Source: Typha latifolia (lineage: Eukaryota > Streptophyta > Magnoliopsida > Poales > Typhaceae). Taken from it: a DNA stretch of 64,000 nucleotides. The DNA is taken from positions 2,480,001 through 2,544,000 of the forward strand of contig CM034106.1 of the NCBI GenBank assembly GCA_019914945.1, written 5' to 3'. Of the stretch, positions 50,001-63,394 are shown in pieces. The position numbers were made by a program, and so were the translations under genes. How positions within the stretch are numbered: the stretch's first letter is position 1; every line of letters begins with the position of its first letter. The notes beneath the pieces were generated by a model that saw only the letters and a list, made by a program, of their open reading frames with translations, was not told the origin of the DNA and ran no database searches.

Positions 50001-53000
50001 ATATCTATCAAAAAACAAAAAGATCCATGAAACAAAATTGTGAAAAAAGTTATGCTCAGAATTTCTGGCATCACGTGAAGATTTCATTATGATGTGAAAA
50101 CTGTTCGAAGTTTACTTCTCCAAAGACTGCTCTTAATCCAGCTATACGTTTAGCAGCCACTAGAGTAGCTTCACTTGCATAGACATCCAATTCATCTTTA
50201 ATCTGTTGATTCACAATCGACTCAATTTTCCTCAGGTCTTCAGGATGAACAGGTTTTCCTGTTAAGATAATACAAGTGCGTCAGAAAAAAGTCTCTACAG
50301 CCCTTCAATAAAATGATTCTGGTGCCCTTGAATGTGGTGATTGTAAAGCCTATATGTTACCATGAGAGAAATCAAACCGCAACTTCTCAGGGAGAACAAT
50401 GGAACCCTTCTGATCAATATGATCACCAAGTACTTCCTGCATTCATTTTCAGCAACAGCAAGATATAATAAGCAAATAATGACATTCCAACCTGATAATA
50501 TAAAAGTCAAGCATCTCCATACCCTGAGGGCAAAATTGAGCATGTGTGTACATGTGTGGTTTGGAGCAATTAGGGTACGGCGATCATAGTCAACCTATGA
50601 ATGTGAACAAGAATGTAGACAACCTTTTAAGAACCGAAATATCAACTATATCTTGAAGAACTAAATAGACCAGAAGATTTAATATTTCCATAATTTCACC
50701 TTGCAGATGGCTTTATCACCAGTTGACAATACGCTGGATCCTCCAGAGAGAGAACCAATGTGAAGGACAAATCCGCCATATATCTGTACATTGTTCACTT
50801 GAAATGATCCGAAAGTTCCTTCAATACAACCAGTATCATATATCTGACGACAAGAAGTTCGAGTGAGGCATATGAACTGAGAATATGTTATGTATAATTT
50901 GTGAAGCAAACAGTTAAAATAAACACGCAAGTAGGTTATCAGCAGTAAATGAAAATATCATGAAAGTTGCAACAGTCAAAGTCAAGTAAAGGTTAATGTT
51001 ATCTACAGAGCAATAAATAGATTTAAATGAAGAACTGCAGAACCCAAAGAATATATTATTGTGTACCACTTTATCCCCACAGAAAACAAAGGGCTATCTA
51101 TGATTTACATTATAAGAATTGAGATTGTGAAAAGGTTAAAGAACATCTTAGGATAATAATAAGAAGAAAAGGATTGAACAAAAGGTCTAAATAACGAGAT
51201 AAAGAATGCTGAGATGGAGGAGGTACTATATAAAGACGTAGTTGCACAACATTGGGTTCAAGAGTGGAAGTAGCACTATAGTGCTTAAAAACTAATCATT
51301 TTGAGATTTTGACATTAAATGCCTCTTCAGGGGTTAAAAAAAACTGAATAGTTTGATGCCAATGGCATCATGACATCATATCATCTAAATTTTCATCGTA
51401 TGATCTAATGAGATCAATTCATCATCTGAATTTCCATCATATTGTGTCCCACTCTGTGTATTGAATGAAATTGCTCAAGATATCTTGAAAGGAGAATCGC
51501 ACAATTAACCTAGTATATTTTTAAAGTGGAACACAATTTTCGCCATCTAACAGGATTTGGTTTAGAATAGGGTTTCTCATATGTATACCTCTCCAAATTC
51601 TTTATTTGCGTGTATCCCTTCTAAATGTCATATCTACATGTATACCCTACAAAATCCATGGTTTTTGTGTGGATCCCTTCAAATGATTTTTTGAGAACTA
51701 TAAGTGAAAATCTTAGCATATTAACATGTGTACCCTATAAAATCTTAGTAATTTAACTGATAAATGACCTAATACAATTAACTGAAAGGAATATATTCAA
51801 ATGAATAAGGATATTTCTGTCTTTTTACATTTAAATACATGAACTTCTAATGGTTAGTTTGGTTTGAGGGGTATACATGCAAAAAAAACAAGAGTTTGAA
51901 AGGTATTCATGCAAAAAAAAAAAAAATAGTGTTCTGAGAAATATACGTGCAAATATCAATTCTTGAGGGGTATACACAGAAATAGGACATTTTCAAAGAG
52001 TATACATGCCAAAAAAATACCTCCCATTGCCAATCCGGGATGGAGGCTGAAATCAAGCCCACATCAGCCATTTCGGCCGATACGAGAGCCAATAGGTAGG
52101 CACAAAATTTTGAGTTCTTCACATGAGTTGGATATTTGTTGGATCATAAGTTGGATCAGACTTCAATCCGTCCTGGGACATCAATTATTGATGTCCCAAG
52201 TGCCTCATTTTACATTTTATCATCTCGCTCTGTGCATCCTTCTCCTTTCCAATGATCCATGAAAGATTAAACCAATCCAAGGCAGCTCTACGATGATATA
52301 TGGTAGATTCAACTGATCCAAGGCAGCTCCAAGTTTTCTTCAATGAGGTAAGCTCCCAATATTATCTCTCCTTTCCTTCTTGTTACCTTATTTCCCCTCA
52401 CTCTTTTTTCCTTTTTCTTTTACCACTACATGCTCACCAACCGAAAAGGTGGCTTCCGACCACCACTGTAGAAGAGATGGACGCCTGCCTCTATGACTCT
52501 TATCACAGGGAAAGGTGATAACAGCAATGAGAACAAGTATTTAATGGATCCACTCAAAGTTTGACATTTTTAACTCTTAATATTATGTTACTACCATCTT
52601 ATGTGAGCAATCAAAAAATTTCTAATATTCCGTCCCTTTTTCTCAGATTTTCCTAGATTTTATATCGTTATTTAGAATTCAGGTAACTAAAATATAGTAT
52701 TAAATCAAGGTTAATATAGTGACTGAAACAATCGATGCTACCAACACAGCCAATATGTACAGTTTTATTTTGATGGCCAATACCAACAACGATAATTAGA
52801 ACCTTGATAGGAATGACCGTCTTCTAGCTCACTGCACATGAATAGTGATGGCTGTTACTGCTTAGCAGAATAATGCAACCATTTGGCTTCGCAGAATAAT
52901 TATGACGTTTGAGAAGATTTCGTCAAACATAAACACACTATGCGAGGAGCCCTAGGTAACAAAATGCAGGTAGTAAGATGATAGGCATATAGGCTTCCAT

Positions 53001-56000
53001 AGTTACATATTATATCAGATATCCAAACTTGATGTAAGCTGAAAGCACAAGGAAGCAAATGCATTTTTTCTGAGCTAATCATGTTGAAGTTAGACAAACA
53101 AAAGTGCAGTATGCTAGTACCTGACCACCTTGCTCAGCATAGAAACTTGTGCTCTCCAACACAAGACCAATTTCAGCTTCAGAACAAACAGCCTCTAGAA
53201 ACTCTGAGCCAGTGTATATAGCTTTAATTACACTTTCATGACCCTACAGAAAGCCATAAAAAATTAAAAACTTGACATTGTTCAGTAGTTACACAGTTCT
53301 GTGCAGATAAAACATTTCAAAGCATCAAGCCTACTTAGAAAAAGACAGATCATATAATTGGAGATCTGATGAAGCGAATCACATAAACATGGCATTTACA
53401 ATTATAAGTTTACTAAGAAAATGTAAAATGTCAGCTCCACCTAAAGATATGACCAAAGCAGAAAAATGTCACAAGGAGAGAAAAATCAGTTATAAATCTT
53501 TAGTAGAAAAAAAAATGTCAGCACTGTCACATGATGATGCACGCCTGCCCTACCATAGATGGAGAACTTGTTGCAGATTAACAAATAAGAAAATTCATCT
53601 GAATAAGGACGCATACACTTGCTATGCAGCAAAGACAAGTAAAATACAAAACTGAACATGACCTTCACCAATTATATCTCTCCTAAAAAATGAGATAAAA
53701 CAATAAAACTGATTTACAGTAATACGCAAAGCATGATATGACATTGAAAAAAATAAAGCAAAAGAAAAAAATTCAAGAACCCTGATATAAATATTGAAGT
53801 TCATTTATTTTGTTACCGAAGATGTAATGGAATTCAAAGTTCAAACCAACCCTAGCTGATCATACAAGAAATTTTAAATGTTTCCAATCTAATTATCTAG
53901 CAGATGCTCAACATGCAGAAAGTCATGCCCTCCATTTCCTGGCACATTAATACGAACCAAGAACCACGTATGCTACAAAAGAATCTAACTTCCCTGTTGA
54001 CATCAAAGCCAACTTTTACCACATCTATGGAGACCCTTCTTCAGGACCTAAAATAGCTTAAAGCTCAACTAAACCAAAAAAACCTTACCTTGATCTGTAA
54101 CTGTAATGTGTATAAATCAAATCATATTGCTAAAGGGGGTGATGAAGCAGACTGATAAAGCAAGTGATTGGATAAAAACAATGATGGATCTCAAAAGAAT
54201 AACTAATTCTGGGCCAAACTGGAAGAAACTTTTGACACATTTATTTCCCTAGAAAGCTGGATTCACAAGCTACGATAAAGTACATCCATAGTGATATACT
54301 TCGCTCTTCTGGAAAAATTAATAATACAGGACACCTAATCCACACTAGCATAACATGAAAGTCGTTCCAAACCAGGAAGGTTGTTTTACCTTTAACAAAG
54401 TATAAAATGGAAAGATAGCTAGAGCCCAAATAAAATTCATATACAACCCATGTGGTGAAGATCTAAGAAGCAAGTACTTTTCTTTTCCTTGTTTCCCTAT
54501 GGTCAAAATCACTTGGTATGAAAGATCCTACTCCTATCAAGATATGGACAAGAAGACCAATGGCCAATACCTGAAATATACTAATGAATACTTGATACTT
54601 TACTAATGAGTAACACTGATTATGTCCCTTAAGATATAATTGCATGTGAATCAATTGTCATTAAATTTTCAACTTTGATCTACTTTTTATCATATATCAT
54701 ATTATATCTTTGTATCAATGATGGCCGTGCCGTAGGCCTGTGCCATGACAAAGCACAGCACTGGCCGGCATGGCCCGCTCTATTGCTGACCCCACGAAAG
54801 AGATGGAGATAAAAAGAGGACAAAGAGACTCCAACCGTGCCATCGCCTCCACCCTTGCCACTGTCGCCCTCGTCGTTGCGCTCACCGCCACACCTCTCCA
54901 TTGTTTGCGTGCCCTAACTTAAGAGATCCACTACTTAAGTTAGATCCATTCGCGTACAACCTTGTCATTGTCTTCTTCATTCTCACCTACGGCATGCGAA
55001 TGATGAAGAGGAGCAACGACAAGGGCGACGGCGACTTCGCAATGATGCTCTCTGCCATGGAGAGGAGCACGACAGCAACGACACTCTCATCACAAGAGGA
55101 GGGGTGCCATGCAGCACCCCTCCTGCCACTTACCGGTACTCCGCTGGCACAACCATCATTGCTTTCTATATCACAAAATCAATTTATAGTTGCCTCAATT
55201 ATTGATCTAAAAAATATAGCTATGAAGTTTCAGTGACCTAACCTTGTGCCACACAAACTTGTAACTATCATCTGTGGTTGCTACCCCATTCTTATGCAAT
55301 TCTGATGTAGCTTCAGCATCCATAACAATGGAGTCCCCAACTGCCTGCATATAGTTATACAAGAACGTGGTAAATATGCAATAATAAGGTCATGAAGACA
55401 TTCGCAGCAGCATCAAGTACTTAATAATGATCTATGTAGTTAAAAGACTTACTATTAAATGGAGTAAAACCTATTAAGCAAAAAATCATGGTTGACAACA
55501 TTCAAATGGAGTATGTGCTACAGATGAGTGATTATGAAAGAAGCAACAAGCTGTACTTGCTGAAAAAATTTATTAGTACAATTGAGAGGATGTAATATTT
55601 GAGATGAAAATAAAGGTAAAGTGCATAAATTGGACCTAACATTCAAAATAAAATTGATGCCTCCAACCAAGTTTTCACCAACTATGTTCTTATCGAACAT
55701 TATGGACTGTAATATAGCTTCTACATTTTTCTCCCTTCTAATAAATCTAAGGTTCTGTTACATTTTTTATGACTAGAGTACTTGACAGGAATCACCAGTA
55801 ACAAGTTATTTCACCTACAAAATAAAAGATATCATTATTCACCATCAAAGGAACATATTGTGATTTTTTTTGTTTTAAGAATTTCCCCTGTAGAACTTCG
55901 AGATATCTGGTCTCATATACATGAAAGTAAATGAAGGAAGAATGTATCTTTGTGCATATTCATACAAAAGAATTTCAGAACACTCCATCATTGATTCGGC

Positions 56001-59000
56001 ATAGAAACAATTTTGTATCCCCTACTAACTTACAGAATTTTACTCATTATATAATCAGCCAAAATACTGTGAACTTTTAAACTAAAATTTAACACTGTTG
56101 TGCATCAATGTGGCATCAGTTTTTCTTTCTCCAATGCATTCCAAAATAAGTAGTCACCTATATTGAGAAAAGGCAATTAATAATGTTTCTAACTTTCTAC
56201 ATCCACAAGCATCTAATCAAACTACTAACTTGCAGAGATGTCTCCATTAAAGAGCAAGTGTCTAGAGTGATGAAAGGGGAAGAAAGGGCAAAATAATGAC
56301 TACAACATTAATGAACCAATGTTAAACACGAGGCAAAGAAAAAAAAAACCTTATTCCGAGCACTTCTAGCCTTCTGTCTCGCTTCTTCCATAGCAGAATT
56401 AAAACCTTCCACATCAACCATCAGTCCTCTTTCTTCTGCCATTAGCTGAGGAGAGAAATAAAGTTTTAAAAAAAAGAGTTTCTATTGTTAAGAAAATAAT
56501 TAATATTAAGCAAGCAGATAAATTCACACTTACCTGAGTTAAATCCATTGGAAAACCATAGGTATCCCATAGAACAAATGCATCCTGCAATGAGGCAAGG
56601 CCACAACTACCAAGTATTATAAAACAACAGCTGTAGATTCAGACAGAGAACTAAACATATGAGCTTATCCAAAACCAATTAGGAAAGGAGGGTAAAAAGA
56701 GAAGTAAGGAACAAAGAAGATAGCAAACATCCTGATGCACTACTCAGTTATGACTTTGTTTTATAACAACAATCCTCTAAAACTAAATAAAGATAAAGCG
56801 GTTCAAAATTAACAAGAAAAATAGAGATCAACGAGCCCTATTAGAAAACATAACAGAATATAGATATCAACTTACAAGTCAAAACTCAAAAGTGGCTAGC
56901 GGATCGACAATTGTCTAATCGTTATATGGCAAAATGTGCAAAAGAGAAGGCTAAATGTGGATTGAATGACAGCACAACCTCATACTAATTATAAGAAGCA
57001 TACTTTACAATAAAAGAAAATAAGTAAATCCACTGACTGCATACTAATATGATATGACAGAATTACTATTTGAGAAGCCTGACTGCATAACAATGTGATT
57101 CTCCAATGCAGGCACTATGGAAAGCATAAATTCATAACGTGAAATAGAAATAAACTCCATTCTATTGACAGAAGCAGAGAAGAACTAAACCAACTCCAAA
57201 AGAAAAGATAAAAAAACTGAAGCAAATTATACATATAAATATAACATATCACACTGCATACAACCAATAATCTGTTTTGTGAATAAGGTAACAATCAGCA
57301 TATAAAGCAAATAAATATGGCATAACTTTGAACAAATTTAAGAAAATATATATAAATAAGGCATGCTAATTCTAGTCTGCCATACTAGCTGTAGCCAATC
57401 CATTCTGCTTTGTAAATAAGCTAGTAGAAAGTGATGCAGCATAAGCATAATGGAAAATGCAGATAAACAGAAAAAAAAGGACTACAGAAACAAAGCAACT
57501 AGAACACTAGCCTTTCCACTCAGTTTGTTCCCCTGAACATCCTGTGCAGCCTTTTTAAACTTCTCAATCCCCTGAAATTAAAAGATCTAATCAAGAAAAA
57601 TTCACACCAGAAAACAAGTAAACAACATCATGATATTTTACATCAGCAACCTCCAGATCAGAACTAGTAGTACATCAAAGTAAAAGAAGGCTTTTAATAA
57701 TGCATATGTGTGCTATGTCCTCCGTGCTTGTTTGCATCCATGAGTATCTAAGTGAACTTCAATAATTGGAGCTTTAAGTTCCTTCAATAAAAGAGTTTCT
57801 TTGTAACTTGTCGAATGCCAACTTTTGTCCATAATTAACATTCACATGAAGAGTTCTGATTTTCCATAAAGAGCACAGGTACTGCCGAAATGGAAAATTT
57901 CCAGGCATTATCATCTTGTTTTCAGATGAGAGGAATATTTCAAGCATTCATGCACTTGCACAAGCATATTAACAACTCCTCCTCTGTGGGCATCAAGGTG
58001 TCCCAGAGTCTGTTGGATAGCAGGCATGTAACGGAAAGGCCAGGGAAGGCATAGAATATGAGAAAAGGCAGGCAGTTAGATCAGCAGAACTAATAGGACA
58101 GAAGATGAGGAGGGCTTTGATGGCAAAGGAGTGGCGAAGGGAGACGAGGGAGTAGAGGCATCAAGATTTAAAGAAGCAGAAAAGGTGATCATTGAAAAAA
58201 TTGCCTTGAGAAGATGAAGGTGGTTGTGCACTGTCACAGATCCTATAAGAGCAGTGAGGGTTGGTGAGGCAGGGAGAGGGAGGCAGAAAGAGGCAGGAAC
58301 TTCTTGATGGTAGCTATGAGGCAGCAAAGGAGTAGCTGCCTTGGCAAGAATAGTTAGGTGATAAGAGAAGGTGGTGGAATGATAGTGGACTTGGAGGCAG
58401 CAGTGGCATGATAGAGGGTATGGTTGGAGGCGGCTTTAAAGGAACAGCAGAAGAGGTGATGGTGTAAGCGGAAGCAGCAGGATGAGAAGAGGATCATTGA
58501 GGCTTCAGAACTAATGGAAAAGGGTGAGGCAGCAGCAAGCATCTACTCCCAAATATTTAAAAAGAACTTATGCATGATATAACCGCCCAGCACCCCCCTC
58601 TATCCTCTTCCTCCTGAAATAATAAACTTCATATATGTGTGTTTTCTTTTCTCCAACAAATGAAAAAAGAATACAATCAATTTATTAGGGAGTTACATCT
58701 GGCATTCTATAAGACTATATCATTGTGAGAAAAGGAACAAAAACCTTTAACATGCATGCATCGTGCATGCCCACCACTCGTCTGCTGTAAGTCATATACT
58801 TCCACATTTGAATAATGCAGTTTATGTGCTTAAATAAAATATAATAAAAAGAATGAAATCCAGTTTTTTTTAGAAACAAGATCAAAATAAGAACAAGTAC
58901 GGATAGCCAAACTGTTTTCTAACACAATAGACGTATATGCATATATGCATATAGAGGTTGATCATGGGGACAAAAGATGCTCAATAGGAATCGACTGAAA

Positions 59001-62000
59001 ACCAAGCATCCAGTTTCCTCTTTTAGCAATAATAATCAATATTACCTTTACTAATGTCCTTCCAAAACTTGCTTCTTCCTCTGCAATAATATCCTTAATC
59101 TTAGACTCATGTTGCTTCAGCTCCGTAAATACATCACCCATCACTTCAACTACAATACCTACAAGACTAGATATCAACAATCATAATCATGAGATTAGTC
59201 TCAATACAAGAAATAAATATCCTATACATGTGCAAAGATATAAAGAAATGCGCACGAGCGGTCAACGTGCAGAAAGAACCAATTAGCACTGTCTACCAAC
59301 GATGGTCGTGCTACAGGTACGAACCGTGCCGACTATTAGCCGACACGGCATGGTAGGGCACGTGCCGCAGCACTTGTCAGCCGTGCCATAAGAGGAGAGA
59401 AAAAGGTAAGGGATACTCACATTCGCCTTCACAGTCGCCGTCGCCGATTGCCTGAGCTTCATTTGGTGCCCTAGCCCGAGAGAGGAGAGAGAGAGAGGGA
59501 GGCTTTAAAAACTTAAGTTGCGGATCCGGATCCAGCCGACGAAGCTCAAGCGACGGGTAGCTCGACGACGAGATCGATGGCAAGCGGCGAAGCTATTAAG
59601 AGGGGTGTCGTGCGACACCCCTCGTGCCACATGCCAATACGTCGTCGGCCCGGCCATTCATGTTGTCTATATTATATTTATACCAAAACTAGTGATCCCT
59701 CAATTCCCTACAATATACTAACCAATACCAACTTCCAAGGCATCATAATTTCATCAGTTTCAGGCTGACCCTTAACCAAGTTGGTTTCAAGTGCCACGGT
59801 ATACATAAGGTATGTGCACATACATCCTATGAAACAGATATGTATATTTCTCATATTGTCTCGTAATAAAGCACCTCATTCTGGATCCAAAATTAGTTTT
59901 GTCTTTGTGTGCACGCAAGTATATGAACATGCATGCACACAGATACTTGGGCAGTCTTATTCATAACCAAAATAGCCATGATCCATGTAGATAGATGTGC
60001 ACAAACATGCATTCACACCTTTCTATATTTACTCAAGCAAACATGGCTATTTACAACTCCCAATTATGTTGCCTCCTTACTTGTCTCTCCATCTATTCAC
60101 CAAACCTAGAACTCATTAACATTTCTTGGCATGCAGAAATTATAAATGTTGCAACTCAAAGTAAAGTAGGCGAACAGTCCTATTCTTATTATGTCCAGTT
60201 CCCTACGTCCTTCAAGGAAAATTAAGCCATCTTGTATGAACCAAACGGAAATCGAATGTCCCAATATCTATGTACAAATTTGCAGAAGAAACATAGTCAA
60301 AATTATAAAATGGTTAAGAACCACAGCATCAGAGTAGTTGATCTTACCCACTGAAAAACCCCTCTTGTGCTTTTAGAACTTCTCTACCATAACGAACAGC
60401 TCGTCGAAGAACACGCCTTAGAACATACTCCCTTCCCTCATTACCTGAACATCACATGTGTACATATATAATACAGGCAGATTAGATTTCAATAATTTGA
60501 AAGGTTTATGTTACATCAAGAGATGCAAGAGAGATTATTAACAGTAGATTTGATCATACAAAAAGAAATTGAGAACAATACAAAACATTTTCACAAAGTT
60601 AGGATAGTCATATTAACTTAATGATTAAGATACCACAAAACGTAACCTAGATATCCATAATGATAAATGTTAGAATTTTGGCATCCTGAGCAGCAGTAAT
60701 TCATTTTCCTAACTCCAATGTAATGGCACTGATCATTTCTGAGAAAAGGAATGTGATCAACAGAAATGAACAGATGAAAGACTTTAAATCCAATTCCTTC
60801 TCTATCAGCGAACTTTTCAAGTTCCATAACGAACTGATGAAAGATTATGAATACAAGAAATTCTTTATGAGTAATTCTAGATTAAAATACCAAACTTTTC
60901 TCAATGCCCAATATTTACCCATTAATTTCTTTCCATATTCCCATATTCTTCTAAGTACCAAAAATACCAGCATCCGAAATCAACCATCTTTTAAATATTT
61001 ACTTGGACAAAGGAATGAATTTGTCAAATTAGCAGCTCAAAAAGTGGAACTCAATAAAAGAATCAAACCAATGACAAGAAATCTCTCAAAATTCATGTAC
61101 ACATAAAATTAGATGTCCACACAACATTATACTGTCAGCTGGAGCTGTCCTTGCCACACCGCAAGTATTACACCAGCAAGGAGACAAGAAGGAACAGAAG
61201 GCCCGGTCCAAATGATGCTGTGCAACATGTGTCAGCAGGGTGACATTACAACAAATTGTCGGCACATCCTGTGCCAACGGCACTCAAAAACCTTAGTTTA
61301 GACTATAGGACATAGAGCCCAAATAGCATATGTCAGACAATCATGCGAAAATTGCCTAGGCATACAATTGCAGATAATTTGACCTATGGAAGTAAGGGAC
61401 CCCTATTTTCTTGATTTTTATATAGGGATTGCAAAGCCATAGGTGTTCTGTTAAAATAGACTCAAGACACCTCTCTAAGCACTCTATGAACTCACTGGAA
61501 GGATCCACGTGCAACTAAGATAAAAGTGACACAATTTCTTCATAATCAGCGGCTTATGGACGATTACTTACTCTAGCGAATGAAAGCTTAAAACGTGTTT
61601 AGATGCTTCCTTCTCATGTTTATGGTACTTGGCATTCATAACTTTGATTTACGGACCATAATGAAGCAAGAAAAGGTTTTTATCTTTATGTTCCATGTGA
61701 TTAACTTTTCAATGCAAACAGCATATTTACTAGCTTACTTTATGTCATTACATGTGTTGCTTTGAAACCTGCCGTTGTGGTCACCTTCCAAAGAACAAAT
61801 CTATATCCTGGGGCCCATAATTTGTAAACGAAAACTATGAAGACTCACAGATGAAAACCTAAAATTGCAAGCCATCTTCACAGGACAACTAATTGGCTGG
61901 TAAAATGGCAAAACTTTACACTTTATAAGTCACTGAGATCAACACTTTATAGTTTACATATTAGACATGGCCATATTATTATTATTACTTATGAAATCAA

Positions 62001-63117
62001 TGACGAAATTGTTTCTAGTTTAAAATCCAACAAGGTTCAGGAAATGTAGTTGACAACCATTAATAATACTAAACAAAGTACGGAAATCATACAGCCACTT
62101 TTCTTCCCTACTTTCTACTCTTTGTTATTCTTCATTAATTTTTCATCCCAGATAAGGCACAAGATAAACCCAGTGTGAGGTAGAATTGAAGATCTACACT
62201 AGAGTCCAAACTGCATGCTTTTACTTTAGATCATCACCTCATTAAGTTGATCTTCTAACTTAAATCTAGCTACAACCTAATATTTTGCAAATGTGCATAA
62301 GAGGATTCAAGTAAAGGTCGAAGGATACAGTGAAACACGTATAGATCACAATTCAACAAAGAACTGGAACTGTGCGCAGATGCGGTAGAAGCAAATCTGA
62401 ATGCATACCAGGACGGGAACCATCAGCAATGGCAAAAGAAAGGGTTCTTATATGATCCGCAACAACTCTGTAAGCCATATCAATTTTGTCAGCATCATCT
62501 GAACCAACTTTCCCAGTGTATGGCCGAGCCCCTGTTGCCTTTGCTCACATAAATGGTGAAAAAGTTAATTCAAGGAACATACAATCACAAACATTCATAA
62601 GCAGAGTAGCAGACACAGAGAAAAAAGAGGACATGCTCAGTTGTTCATAACATAGTAAATTACTAAATAGAGTAAATCAACAGAGGCTGAGAAAATTCTA
62701 AACATACTTGCTGGATTGCATCAAATATGGGCATAAATACATCAGTGTCATAATTGCTCATTTTCTTTTGGAGGATTGATGTCAAGCGTTCAAATCCCAT
62801 GCCTGTGTCAACATGCTTTGCAGGCAAAGGCCTGAGACTCCCATCAGCTTCACGATTGAACTGGACAAAGTCAAAATGTCATATAACATGCTTATCATGC
62901 CAAAAGTATGAAGAATGGTGCAATAACAATCCAAACACAAAACCAACAATAGGACCTCCAAATATCAAACCTGAATAAACACAAGATTCCAAATCTCGAT
63001 GCATGTGGGATCATCATTATTGACCAAAGAAGCAGCATCTCGGTTGCCAAGGCGGTCGAAATGAATTTCAGTGCATGGCCCGCAAGGGCCAGTATCACCC
63101 ATCTCCCAGAAGTTGTC
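47017..63117 (-). CDS. Alanyl-tRNA synthetase, residues about 200 to the end (N-terminal exons outside window)
   Basis: Class II synthetase that charges tRNA-Ala. Twenty exons on the minus strand: 63117-62971, 62860-62708, 62538-62409, 60444-60348, 59166-59046, 57571-57512, 56584-56534, 56445-56350, 55344-55243, 53243-53121, 50843-50700, 50594-50523, 50436-50361, 50258-50116, 50004-49896, 49822-49635, 48215-48126, 47992-47810, 47366-47190, 47088-47017. They sum to 2,334 nt (777 residues plus stop) with no frame break. Seen are the catalytic stretch [19 protein letters not shown], motif 3 GMGFERL, the editing-domain HTCTH and CGGTH that bind zinc, and the C-terminal domain ending KFASLKLQ. Plant AlaRS is often shared by cytosol and organelles through alternative starts; that part lies outside. 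The intron after exon 57571-57512 appears to use a GC donor. Introns hold several MITEs. Confidence 0.93.
48216..49634 (-). other. AlaRS intron without recognisable elements
   Basis: The 1.4-kb intron between exons 49822-49635 and 48215-48126 is AT-rich; no repeat boundaries or coding remnants are seen. Confidence 0.6.
51570..52018. repeat. Imperfect inverted-repeat element with TATACATGCAAA units
   Basis: The left arm (51,570-51,690) holds units like ATGTATACCTCTCCAAA...TTTGCGTGTATCCC; the right arm (51,860-52,018) holds the inverted form (GGGTATACATGCAAAAAA). It is in the AlaRS intron between exons 53243-53121 and 50843-50700. A single-arm relative is at 35,690-35,800. It is probably a foldback MITE; target duplications were not resolved. 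Confidence 0.55.
54716..55161. mobile_element. hAT-type MITE with internal perfect hairpin (copy A)
   Basis: The ends are inverted: CAATGATGGCCGTGCC on the left and, reversed, CAATGATGGTTGTGCC on the right. The flanks CTTTGTAT (54708-54715) and CTTTCTAT (55162-55169) form an 8-bp target duplication with one mismatch. Inside, AGGAGGGGTGC (55097-55107) and GCACCCCTCCT (55114-55124) form an 11-bp perfect hairpin stem. It lies in the AlaRS intron between exons 55344-55243 and 53243-53121. Confidence 0.75.
57990..58560. other. GC-richer purine-rich insert in an AlaRS intron
   Basis: A stretch rich in GGCAG, GAGG and GAAGA words contrasts with the AT-rich intron. The antisense frames it creates (58,076-58,542) have Ser/Pro/Leu-rich composition without family resemblance. 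Origin unknown. Confidence 0.35.
59297..59662. mobile_element. hAT-type MITE with internal perfect hairpin (copy B)
   Basis: The left end CAACGATGGTCGTGCT matches the reversed right end CATGAATGGCCGGGCC, and both match copy A at 54716. The flanks CTGTCTAC (59289-59296) and TTGTCTAT (59663-59670) agree at 6 of 8 bases. Inside, AGGGGTGTCG (59601-59610) and CGACACCCCT (59613-59622) form a 10-bp perfect stem with a 2-base loop. It lies just beyond exon 59166-59046 in an AlaRS intron. Confidence 0.65.
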
Positions 63118-63290
63118 CTGTTCAATGTTTAAAAATTGAAATAAAGATAATCAGCATAGAAGGGTATGAAGACATGTGCTTATCCCTTTTCACATAGTAT
63201 GCCTAGCAGAATATGATCAAGAAAAAACAAGGTATGATGCAAAAATAAAAGAGAGAGAAACAGAAATCCTCTAAAAATAGCTAAGAAAAT

Positions 63291-63366
63291 AGCCATGCAT
63301 CACCATAGGGAAGAAAAATCATGACAACAGCCATGCATCACCATAGGGAAGAAAAATCATGACGCA
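63291..63366. repeat. 38-bp tandem duplication
   Basis: Two adjacent copies of a unit starting AGCCATGCATCACCATAGGG, at 63291 and 63329, are nearly identical. Confidence 0.9.
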
Positions 63367-63394
63367 TAGGCAAGCCATCAAAAGAGAATAAATT

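Noticed and set aside
54901..55236. 111-residue plus-strand frame with a membrane-like stretch
   Set aside because: It lies almost wholly inside MITE copy A, and the encoded sequence resembles no family I know.
60723..61106. 127-residue plus-strand frame
   Set aside because: It lies in an AlaRS intron on the opposite strand, is Lys/Asn/Phe-rich in AT-rich DNA, and its first part is also present, broken, in the AlaRS duplicate at 41.5 kb.
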